Positions 25,083 through 32,901 of a stretch of DNA of 64,000 nucleotides are shown here, in pieces. Position 1 is the first letter of the stretch; the number at the start of each line of letters is the position of its first letter. The notes beneath the pieces were generated by a model that was given only the letters and a program-made list of their open reading frames with translations, was not told where the DNA came from and searched no databases. This DNA comes from Desulfopila aestuarii DSM 18488 (lineage in GTDB: Bacteria; Desulfobacterota; Desulfobulbia; Desulfobulbales; Desulfocapsaceae): assembly GCA_945863875.1 (NCBI GenBank), contig CAMBBS010000018.1:23714-87713 (forward strand). Direction: 5' to 3'. The position numbers were made by a program, and so were the translations under genes.

Positions 25083-26978
25083 ATGCATTCTTTTCTCTCT
25101 ATTGGCATGCGTGAAGGTCAGGACAGTGAGACCCTGAGAAAAATTATTATGTTAAATATTTTTCTTTCTCTCGGCACTCTTCTTCTCTTTATTATGGGAA
25201 TTATTGCTCTAGCGCAAAATGCCATGCTTCTGGGTATCGCCGATTTTCTTATTGCCGCACTTCTTTCTATAATTCTATTTTATCTTTACCGAACAGGAAA
25301 CGAACCCATTGCCTCCCACTGCGGGGTCGGCACTTTGTTTTTCTTTTTTTGTTATCTTTTCTTGATCGGTGGTGTCCAGACTACCTCATTCATGTGGCTC
25401 TATACCTATCCTCTTTTTTCTCTATATTTACTAGGATTACCGCGAGGCATGTGGTCAACCGGTCTTCTTTTTGGTTTTTGTGCCGGCTGGCTCAGCTACG
25501 ATTTAATTTCCGACGGTATCAATGTGTATGACAAAGATTTTGCTATTCGTTTTATCCCTTCTTACCTCATTGTCTGTGTTCTCGCGTTTCTTGTAGAGGC
25601 CAGCCGGGCCGCTACCCGAGATGCCCTGCTCGACAAACAGCAACTTCTTGCCGGAACCATAAACGAATTACAAAAAAAAGAAACAGAACTGGAAGAGGCG
25701 AGAAATCAACTCGAACTGAGGGTTGCGCTCAGGACTGCCGAACTGGAGAAGGCCAACGAACAATTACGGCTGGAAATGGAAGAACGGAAATGGGCGCAGC
25801 AGGAACGTTTGCGTCTCGAGGCCGAACTTCAGAGGGTTGAAAAAATGGAAGTGCTCGGCCGACTGGCCGGTGGAGTTGCCCATGATCTCAACAATGTGCT
25901 GTCCGGTATCGTCAGTTATCCCGACCTGTTGCTGCATAAATTAGCTCCTGAGAGCGACATGCGGAGTCCCCTCGAAAACATACGTCGAGCCGGAACACGG
26001 GCAGCAGTCATTGTCCAGGATCTGCTGACTCTGGCGCGTCGGGGTATAACGATCAGAGAGAAAGTGCAGCTCAATGATGTTGTCTACGCCCATCTGCAGA
26101 GTCCGGAATTCCTTAATCTACAAAAAAATTATCCAGGGGTGACACTGGAAACGCGGCTTGCCCCTGATCTGCAAAGGTTGTATGGGTCGCCTATACATCT
26201 GGAAAAAACAATCATGAATCTTCTGGTGAACAGTTTTGAAGCGATAGGAGACAAAGGCACCGTTTTAGTGACAACCGAAAACCGTTATGTCAATAGCCCC
26301 ATTAAGGGCTACGATACCACCATTCCAGGCAACTATGTCGTGCTGACAATTAGTGATAATGGCATGGGTATTCCGCCGGACAAGCTGGCGAGAATTTTTG
26401 AACCGTTTTACACCAGCAAAGTCATGGGGCGCAGCGGCACGGGGCTCGGCATGACGGTGGTCTGGGGGACTGTCAAGGATCATGGCGGCTATCTCGATGT
26501 TACGAGTTCTCCGAAAGAGGGTACGACCATTACCGTTTTTCTTCCTATACAGGAAGGTAAAGAGGGCCAGAAGGCACAAGCCGCCGTTACACCTGAGGAG
26601 ATGAAACAGGGCAACGGGGAAACAATTCTGCTGGTCGATGATGATGAAGCACAGCGAAAACTCGGAGAAAGTATTCTCACCACCCTGGGATATAAAACTG
26701 AGACGGCAGAGAGCGGTGAGGACGCCCTGGATTTTCTAAAAGAACGTACGGTTGATCTTGTTCTGCTCGACATGGTCATGGAACCGGGAATGGATGGTCT
26801 GGATACCTATCAGAACATTCTTACCATCCGGCCGGACCAGAAGGTGATTATTGTCAGTGGCTACTCCGAGACCGATCGGATAAAAAAGGCTCTCGAGCTC
26901 GGCGTACGCAGCTATGTGAAAAAACCCTACCGTCTTGGAGAGATCGTAACGACAATCCAGGAGGTACTGGCAGGATAA
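25083..26978 (+). CDS. Hybrid histidine kinase with C-terminal receiver
   Basis: 631 residues. Six N-terminal membrane helices (about 20-170) form an integral membrane sensor. A long coiled coil (190-255) leads to HisKA with phospho-accepting His267 in GGVAHDLNNVLSG. HATPase_c follows with SDNGMGIPP and GRSGTGLGMTVVWG. A receiver domain with Asp563 in VLLDMVMEPG ends the protein. There is no DNA-binding output, so the receiver probably passes the signal on or tunes the kinase. GGAGA before the ATG at 25083 decides the start. No partner regulator is adjacent. Confidence 0.85.
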   Translation: MHSFLSIGMREGQDSETLRKIIMLNIFLSLGTLLLFIMGIIALAQNAMLLGIADFLIAALLSIILFYLYRTGNEPIASHCGVGTLFFFFCYLFLIGGVQTTSFMWLYTYPLFSLYLLGLPRGMWSTGLLFGFCAGWLSYDLISDGINVYDKDFAIRFIPSYLIVCVLAFLVEASRAATRDALLDKQQLLAGTINELQKKETELEEARNQLELRVALRTAELEKANEQLRLEMEERKWAQQERLRLEAELQRVEKMEVLGRLAGGVAHDLNNVLSGIVSYPDLLLHKLAPESDMRSPLENIRRAGTRAAVIVQDLLTLARRGITIREKVQLNDVVYAHLQSPEFLNLQKNYPGVTLETRLAPDLQRLYGSPIHLEKTIMNLLVNSFEAIGDKGTVLVTTENRYVNSPIKGYDTTIPGNYVVLTISDNGMGIPPDKLARIFEPFYTSKVMGRSGTGLGMTVVWGTVKDHGGYLDVTSSPKEGTTITVFLPIQEGKEGQKAQAAVTPEEMKQGNGETILLVDDDEAQRKLGESILTTLGYKTETAESGEDALDFLKERTVDLVLLDMVMEPGMDGLDTYQNILTIRPDQKVIIVSGYSETDRIKKALELGVRSYVKKPYRLGEIVTTIQEVLAG

Positions 26979-27003
26979 ATGTGATTTTCTGAAGAAATCC
27001 TTA

Positions 27004-27049
27004 CACCAAAAAGGCCGCATTATCTTATGATAATGCGGCCTTTTTGGTG
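27004..27049. terminator. Terminator with 21-bp perfect stem
   Basis: A perfect 21-bp inverted repeat beginning CACCAAAAAGGCCGC, closed by a TTAT loop, with the A and T runs inside the stem. It follows the hybrid kinase stop and precedes the insertion sequence, and would work in both directions. Confidence 0.88.
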
Positions 27050-27070
27050 CCATTCCATTGCTTCGAAAGA

Positions 27071-27076
27071 ATGTTC
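27071..27076 (+). repeat. Target-site duplication, left copy
   Basis: ATGTTC directly outside the left terminal inverted repeat, identical to the right copy. Confidence 0.8.
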
Positions 27077-27115
27077 CTCACTTTCCCCACCCATTTTACT
27101 ATCGTAGCGAAGATT

Positions 27116-28564
27116 TTATTCACCGTAGCTTGAAGGCGTATCGGGCGATAGAATGTGTTGTTGCTTGAGGCCAAGGGCCTGCAAATATTGGCACTGGATA
27201 TCAGTCAGGGGCATAGTCAGGCGACATATCGCACCGAATCTGACAATCTGAATGCCCGCAAACATCGTGCTCATCATGAATGCGCTGGGGCGGCGTGTCT
27301 TTTTGTTGTCCCAACCGGGAAGCTCAACGTTATTCCCGAGCACATGTTGACGCAGAAGGAGCTCGATGAGGTCCCAGATCAGCAGCGCCATCCGTAAAAT
27401 TGCGCCGAGTACCTCAATTCGTTCCGGTTTCTTAAGGAACATGTCGTTGACGATCAGTGGATCCCTGAGAAAGGAAAAGTTGCGCCCGATGGTGTACTGT
27501 TCTTTGTATGCGCGCAGAAGATCAGCACCGGTCTGAGCACCATCTCCTGCAAGATAAACATTGCACAGGAGCACGAAACACCCTGCTTCTTTCCGTTTTT
27601 GTTCGATATGGTCCAAATTTGGTTGTACTTTGGCGTCGAGAACGTAGTACTCCGAGGCGATATTGCGAGATTGGCCCTTTTTCTGGCGGCCACGAGCATA
27701 GCGGACCTTTTTGCACACCGAGGTCTCGATGTAATGGAAGGTGTCTCGTTGAGGGCTCCGATCTGCTCCCGACAATCCTCAGCCACCGATTCGACAACCA
27801 CGCGAGACGCTTCGTTGCAGGAGAAAGGCAGACGGGTGACGAAGACGTTTTCTCCAATTGCGCGCAGATTGTCCTCGCTCACCATGGCGGCATCGGCAAT
27901 AGACAGGAAGGCACCGGGTCCGAGTTCATGCCTTGCCATGTGCTTGGAGATACGGCTCAGCAGGTCGTTGTTGACTGTCTTGTCGGAGGTGTTGCCGTCT
28001 ATGCATCCTCCCGGGACAGGGATATTTTTGCCCACGCACAGCATCTTGACCATAAACTGTTTCAAGTCTGGCCGGTGGTCCTTGCTGTGGCCATAGGTGA
28101 TGTTGATTTTGTCGGAATCAGCGCTGCACTGGTCATAATTTTCCCAGATGTTAACCGAGGTAGTGTCGAAATGCACCTTGCCCATGTCCAAGGGGAATCG
28201 CCGGCAAGCCTGGCAGGCGGCCTCGCCGAAGAGTTTTTCGGCTCCCACCTCGAAGATGGCATCCATCCATGGCACGACCTGCGCTCGTATCATTGCACAC
28301 CGAGTCGGCGAGCTGGCGGCCAAGTAAAAGTGCAGTGTCCTGGTGCTTGGAAAAATCGGCCTGACGGTACAGCGGACTGCGCCCCGAGAGCGTATCGAGT
28401 ACCATGGCCGGAACAGTTGTGCCTGCGTCTGCATCCGTTTCGGTGGGCACGACGCGGTTGATCGTCTCCATCAGCCCTATGCGGCGACAGAACGCGGCGA
28501 CAGTTGACAGATGGTCAAGCCGGGTTACCCTCATTTTCTCAAGGGGCTTGCCGATCTCTTGCAT
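27116..28564 (-). pseudogene. IS1634-type transposase, two frameshifts
   Basis: The start is ATG 28564 after GAGGGGGAAC. The first part is a DUF4277-like N-terminus (RVTRLDHLSTVAAFCRRIGL). Near 28260 the reading moves to another frame, where the catalytic core continues (KVHFDTTSVNIWENY and later AFLSIADAAMV). Near 27745 it returns to the first frame for the C-terminus (ETSVCKKVRYARGRQKKGQ to the stop). Joined, the pieces give a product of about 480 residues, normal for the group. The protein as written would end early, so the gene is a pseudogene unless the shifts are sequencing errors. Confidence 0.8.
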
Positions 28565-28580
28565 ATGTTCCCCCTCGATT

Positions 28581-28919
28581 TTACAGGCGAACGGCAAACT
28601 TTCCCGGCGCGACCCGACGCACAAGGATGCCCTGATGATCTTTCTTGGCCAAGGCGCTGGAGAGCGAATCTCTATCCGTGAGACGGCTGTGTCGCTCCTT
28701 GAGCAACTCGACCAACTCGTCGACATGCACCGGGCGCTGTTCCTGTGTAAGTATGATGACGGACAAATCCACCAGGTACTTACGTTTACGGGCCTTGCGC
28801 CGCGGTGGTACTCCACCCCCCTCTTCTCTGCCGCGAAGTTTTCGAACGCTCATTAGCTGCAGCTCTAGCATGGCTTCAAAGGTCTCCAGAATCACCTGGC
28901 GAATCGCTGGTTTTTCCAT
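28581..28919 (-). CDS. IS-borne small winged-helix-like protein (HARE-HTH-like)
   Basis: 112 residues, intact, with an excellent ribosome binding site (AGGAGGAG) and 16 bases upstream of the transposase start inside the same IS. Residues 1-45 are helical and basic (RKLRGREE then a GGG and a basic PPRRKARKRK run). Residues 50-112 have the order helix, PVHVDELVELLKER, then SLSSALAKK, then a short wing GILVRRVAPGKFAVRL, resembling HARE-HTH winged helices. It could bind DNA as an accessory or regulator of transposition; this is inference. Confidence 0.55.
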   Translation of the reverse strand: MEKPAIRQVILETFEAMLELQLMSVRKLRGREEGGGVPPRRKARKRKYLVDLSVIILTQEQRPVHVDELVELLKERHSRLTDRDSLSSALAKKDHQGILVRRVAPGKFAVRL

Positions 28920-29093
28920 AATTCTCCTCCTTCCTTGATGTATGTATTTGGCTGTGTTACTTGTAATGCTACATACGTATAAAAGGGAGTGCAATAGGCG
29001 TATCTTCAAGGTCAGCTGCGAACTTAAGCAGACGTCTTTTTTACGTAAGTATAGAAATAGCTCGGATCAGCAAATAAAGGTGGGGAATGTGAG

Positions 29094-29099
29094 ATGTTC
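29094..29099 (+). repeat. Target-site duplication, right copy
   Basis: ATGTTC directly outside the right terminal inverted repeat, identical to the left copy. Confidence 0.8.
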
Positions 29100-29249
29100 A
29101 ACAAAAAAACATAACCTTCTTTTCCTCTTTTATTTTTCTTGTGAGATAATCATTTTCGTCCCAACTACCGATACCTAAGAACAAGGGCTATTTCGTTTTT
29201 ATTACAACCGCAAAGATAATATTGACAAATTCAACAGAAGGAGAGCGTA

Positions 29250-30368
29250 ATGGACAAGCTCATACGACAGCTGATTTTTCTCGTTTACACCTTAATTTTG
29301 CGATGGCCGATCTGGTTGCTCATCTGGATTTTTGGTCGCGGCGGCATGTTCAAAACCCTGTTTCTCATCTATCCGACAGACCACTCTGAATGTCTCGACT
29401 TCTGCCCTGATATTAAATGGCTCCGAAAATTCTTTGCCGGTCGCCCTACCCCAGCCGGTCTGATCATGGACGGATGGCATCCTATTGGAATATATCTTGT
29501 GATTCCCAACTCGGCTCTGGAGCTGATGCAGAGAAAAAACCGGCCTATGGTCGAAACCATTATCAGGCGCATGCTCTGGGTGCAGAAGATTTCCAGGGCA
29601 AAGACAATCGGCTTGGCAGGTCAGCTCGGCCCGATATTCGAAAAACGCCATGGTCTGCCGATGGAACCTCCTTTTTACAGCAGTACCTATGGCAATATAT
29701 TCAGCATCCAAAAGGCTGTCAGTCATCTGACGAAGGCGGCAAAGAAAAATCCCCGACAAGTCTGCCTGGCCGTCGTCGGAGGAGGCCTCCTTGGTGAACA
29801 ACTGGAAAAACATCTGGGTGATGATGGCTATCACATATCGATGGTTGATGTCAGATATACCAGAAAAGGCGATGTCAAGTTAATGGACGAGGAACAAGCG
29901 AGGCGGCAACTCGGTGCGGTGGATTTCGTCATCAACCTCCTGCCCAGAGGCAAGGATTTTCTCGACTGCCGGCTGCACCGTCAAATTGCCGAAACTGCAA
30001 CTATAATTGATTTTTCCCGGCCGCCGATCCCCCCACAGGCTATCCCGCAGAAAATAGTTATGGGAAACCGGGTGCAGCGAAACGGCATGCACTTTTTCAT
30101 GCGACTTCCCGGCGGCTGGCAACGCCATGAACTTCCGGCCTGTTCCATGCCGTCTCTGGTAGCATCGCTTGCTGCTTTACCTGTCAGCAATATGGCCGAA
30201 TTTCACCTTGCCGCCGGACAGTGCCAATTCTATACTGCACTGGCTGGTGCACCAGTCCAGAGACACCAGGCTATCGGAGACCGGCTCCGTGGTTTTACCG
30301 CCCTGCATCCAATTGTCAATCGTTGCATGCTGTTTTTTCTGAGAAGTCGGCCCACCTTCAGCGGATGA
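29250..30368 (+). CDS. Hypothetical membrane-anchored Rossmann-like protein
   Basis: 372 residues. A hydrophobic N-terminus (8-30) probably anchors it. A possible nucleotide-binding glycine motif AVVGGGLLGEQL lies near residue 175, preceded by KTIGLAGQLGPIFE and STYGNIFSIQKAV. That order loosely recalls acyl-ACP reductase or shikimate-dehydrogenase-like Rossmann enzymes. A later FVINLLPRGKDF and ATIIDFSRPP fit the second half of such a fold. AAGGAGAG precedes the ATG. I cannot name the substrate; it begins 150 bases after the insertion sequence. Confidence 0.5.
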   Translation: MDKLIRQLIFLVYTLILRWPIWLLIWIFGRGGMFKTLFLIYPTDHSECLDFCPDIKWLRKFFAGRPTPAGLIMDGWHPIGIYLVIPNSALELMQRKNRPMVETIIRRMLWVQKISRAKTIGLAGQLGPIFEKRHGLPMEPPFYSSTYGNIFSIQKAVSHLTKAAKKNPRQVCLAVVGGGLLGEQLEKHLGDDGYHISMVDVRYTRKGDVKLMDEEQARRQLGAVDFVINLLPRGKDFLDCRLHRQIAETATIIDFSRPPIPPQAIPQKIVMGNRVQRNGMHFFMRLPGGWQRHELPACSMPSLVASLAALPVSNMAEFHLAAGQCQFYTALAGAPVQRHQAIGDRLRGFTALHPIVNRCMLFFLRSRPTFSG

Positions 30369-30440
30369 AAGAGCAGCTCAGCGGTAATTACCTTACAGAT
30401 TATTGTCTTGCCTAAAACCAATAAAATAGTCTGTAAGGCG

Positions 30441-31403
30441 CTAATACTTAATATTCACCTCGAATTCCCTCAAACGCTTATGGATTGACCGAAGTTCGGT
30501 AATGGTCGTCCAGTTGGCAATAAATATGGAAAAAGATTCCCGCACCTTGCTGAAAGCGTTGGAGACCTGCACCAGCACGCCCAAGGTGATAAGGCCGGTA
30601 AAAAGGCCAGGGCCCATGATCAGGTAGGGCACGATAACCATCAGCTGTTCAAAGAAATTCACCCAGATATCAAAATATCCATAATGCAGGAAAAGCCGAT
30701 TATAGTTGAACTTCAAACCGATGAAAAGTTCGGTGATGGTTTCGGTTTTACCGTAATTGATTTTGTCGTCCTCGGCGTAGACCAGCTCTTTTCGAAAGGC
30801 CGCTTCCACCTTCTGGTTATTATACTCCAGCCCCGGTAACTTTATACCAACGAACCAGGAAATAACCAGACCACCCACCGATACCAGCAGGGCCACCCAG
30901 ACCAGACTGCCGGGCACATCCTTGACAAATTGAATATCAACACCCTTACTGAGCGCCCAGAGAATCGGCAGAAAGGCCATGAGGGTCATGATCGCCCGTA
31001 TTACCTGCAGGCCAAGGCTCTCGAAAATCCGTGCAAAGCGATAAATATCCTCCTGAATACGCTGACTGGAACCCTCCACTTCCTCTTCAACCGTCCGCCA
31101 TTTCTCCACATAGGAAAAGGTCATGGCCTCCCGCCATTTGAAGGCATAGATACGGGTAAAGTATGCGGTCATGGTGGCAATGAGGACATAGGGAAAGGCG
31201 ATTTTGGCAAAAATGAGCATCTGGTCCCAAAATTCACCCACCTCGTGTTCCGTGGCCTTTTGCAGAATATTATAAAAACTGCCGTACCATTGATTAATCT
31301 TAACCGTCAATTCCACCTGAACAAAGAGCGCCATCAACAAGATACATCCACCACCATAGGCCCAGAGGGCCCATCTTTTACTTTTAAAAAACGATCGAAA
31401 CAT
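30441..31403 (-). CDS. SbmA/BacA-like transporter
   Basis: 320 residues with about six to seven helices and the SbmA/BacA family pattern: INQWYGSFYNILQKA near 45, AFKWREAMTFSYVEKWR near 90, RIQEDIYRFARIFESLG near 120, and LKFNYNRLFLHYGYFDIW near 240. These proteins resemble ABC exporters' membrane domains without an ATPase and import peptides using the proton gradient. The length is shorter than the 406 residues of E. coli SbmA. The ATG at 31403 has AAGGAAG upstream. It stands alone between unrelated genes. Confidence 0.82.
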   Translation of the reverse strand: MFRSFFKSKRWALWAYGGGCILLMALFVQVELTVKINQWYGSFYNILQKATEHEVGEFWDQMLIFAKIAFPYVLIATMTAYFTRIYAFKWREAMTFSYVEKWRTVEEEVEGSSQRIQEDIYRFARIFESLGLQVIRAIMTLMAFLPILWALSKGVDIQFVKDVPGSLVWVALLVSVGGLVISWFVGIKLPGLEYNNQKVEAAFRKELVYAEDDKINYGKTETITELFIGLKFNYNRLFLHYGYFDIWVNFFEQLMVIVPYLIMGPGLFTGLITLGVLVQVSNAFSKVRESFSIFIANWTTITELRSIHKRLREFEVNIKY

Positions 31404-31491
31404 TATTGCTTCCTTGTCAAAAAACAAATAAACTCAGCTGCATCGAGGATGCGCTGAAGAAAGGTGTACACCAGCGACAAACCATAATCGG

Positions 31492-32901
31492 TTATCTCTT
31501 CCCGGCCACCCTTTTTTCTTCAGCCTTGTTCATTTCTTTCGTAAGGATACGGACCATACATACCAACAGCCCAACGCCAAGAAGCAATACAGCCCAAAGC
31601 AGCCATTTTTTCCACGGCGGTGATTTCACGGGACCTTTCAGGGCCGCATCTCCTCCGAGAAGTATTCTCTTGCCTATTGTAGCCCGACCGATCACCGGCG
31701 AAGGAGATTGTGTTGTGATCGTCTGCAGGAGCATGCCCTGACCTTGACGGGGCGGCGTCCCCTGCTGGGCAAGTTTACCGCTGCCAAAGGCGAGCAGATA
31801 GGGCGGCGCCCCCCGGCCGACAAACAACAGCTCCGTTGCTGGCCAGCCGAGCTGCAGGGTAAGCCTGCCATGGCCGATTCGCAATCCGGCCCCGTCCTGC
31901 TGGACCACCACCCGCCAAAGAGGATCGGCCGTCGCCGGGAAGCGACACGGTTCATTTTCTATGATTGTCCCGGCAAACGTCAGGCTATAAAACACCTGTT
32001 CACACCGCGTTCCCCACTCGGCGCCGGTTTCGGGTCGGGATTGTATGGCCAGGCGAGCAAGAGAGTTCGTCTCCGGAAAACCAATGTCTACGCTGCTGGT
32101 CGACAGCTGAGAGGTGGTGGAAAAATCAATCAGCAACAGGTCATCTTTTTCCTGAACAGCTCCGTTGCCAAGAGAAAACCAATGGTGTTTCCTGCGCGCC
32201 TGGAACACCTCGGAATAGCTAAACACACCGGTTAATCGAAGTGACCGGCCGGACTCCTGCCAGGTCAGCTTCAGGTATTTCAGCGGCGGCGACGGCAGGC
32301 TGACGGTTCTTCTTGCCACCTGCTCACCGGCGAACTGCAGCTCGGCAAGCGTAGCCTTTGGCACCAGAGGCGACCAGCGCACAAGGTCGTCACTCTGTTC
32401 GATATGCACGGTAAAAAAGGAGGAATCAGTGTCCTTTTGCCAGGAAAACTCGAGTTCCGCGGCATTCTGCTTTAGGCCACTGAGATCGAGCAGATAACCG
32501 GTGATTTTCTGTTCATCCTCTTCCATCGCCGGAGCCGGGTTAATATTGACGACCGCTCCGGTCATATCCCGGGAAACCTCCAGGGACAGCTCTGCCGAGT
32601 GACCCAGCGTGCTTGCCTGAAAAAGAGGAAAGGAAGGGAGCATCTCTTTGTCCCGAAGCGCTGTTTGATCGATTTCCACCGGGCGAAATTCATGCGGTAC
32701 AACCTCGCCCGCAGCGTTAAAAATCCTGATATCGCCAAGAACCGGACTCTGCACGGTACGGTAGACATCCTCCGGCAATTCCAGAGAATAGAAAGCGCCT
32801 GTCTGGTCGACCTCAAGACAATAGCCTGCGGCAAAATCACGCGATGTAATATCCTCGGCCATCAACTGGCCAGACCAGAAAAGCAGCAGCAAAACTATCA
32901 A
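31492..32901 (-). CDS. DUF3999 family exported protein
   Basis: 469 residues with an N-terminal signal peptide (1-15) and a C-terminal membrane helix near 435-455, so most of the chain should lie in the periplasm. The protein is rich in beta strands. DUF3999 genes are regularly paired with DUF2339 genes, as here: its TTG start overlaps the DUF2339 stop by four bases (TTGA), with GAGGAGAT upstream. Function unknown; the fixed pairing suggests one membrane complex. Confidence 0.75.
   Translation of the reverse strand: MIVLLLLFWSGQLMAEDITSRDFAAGYCLEVDQTGAFYSLELPEDVYRTVQSPVLGDIRIFNAAGEVVPHEFRPVEIDQTALRDKEMLPSFPLFQASTLGHSAELSLEVSRDMTGAVVNINPAPAMEEDEQKITGYLLDLSGLKQNAAELEFSWQKDTDSSFFTVHIEQSDDLVRWSPLVPKATLAELQFAGEQVARRTVSLPSPPLKYLKLTWQESGRSLRLTGVFSYSEVFQARRKHHWFSLGNGAVQEKDDLLLIDFSTTSQLSTSSVDIGFPETNSLARLAIQSRPETGAEWGTRCEQVFYSLTFAGTIIENEPCRFPATADPLWRVVVQQDGAGLRIGHGRLTLQLGWPATELLFVGRGAPPYLLAFGSGKLAQQGTPPRQGQGMLLQTITTQSPSPVIGRATIGKRILLGGDAALKGPVKSPPWKKWLLWAVLLLGVGLLVCMVRILTKEMNKAEEKRVAGKR

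Larger units (their letters stand above)
27077..29093 (-). mobile_element. IS1634-like (IS4 superfamily) insertion sequence, complete ends
   Basis: A 2017-bp element. Left end CTCACTTTCCCCACC (27077-27091) and right end, read inverted, CTCACATTCCCCACC (29079-29093) match at 14 of 15 positions. The same six bases, ATGTTC, flank it on both sides, as expected for a target duplication of this superfamily. Inside are a transposase gene with two frameshifts and, upstream of it, a small intact gene. Preserved ends and duplication but broken transposase suggest a fairly recent insertion now immobile. Confidence 0.85.

Noticed and set aside
27508..28461. 317-codon open frame (+) antisense to the IS1634-like transposase
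   Set aside because: No protein-like motifs; the minus strand carries the recognisable transposase pieces.
30930..31457. 175-codon frame (+) antisense to the SbmA-like gene
   Set aside because: Mirror of a conserved membrane protein gene; no independent support.
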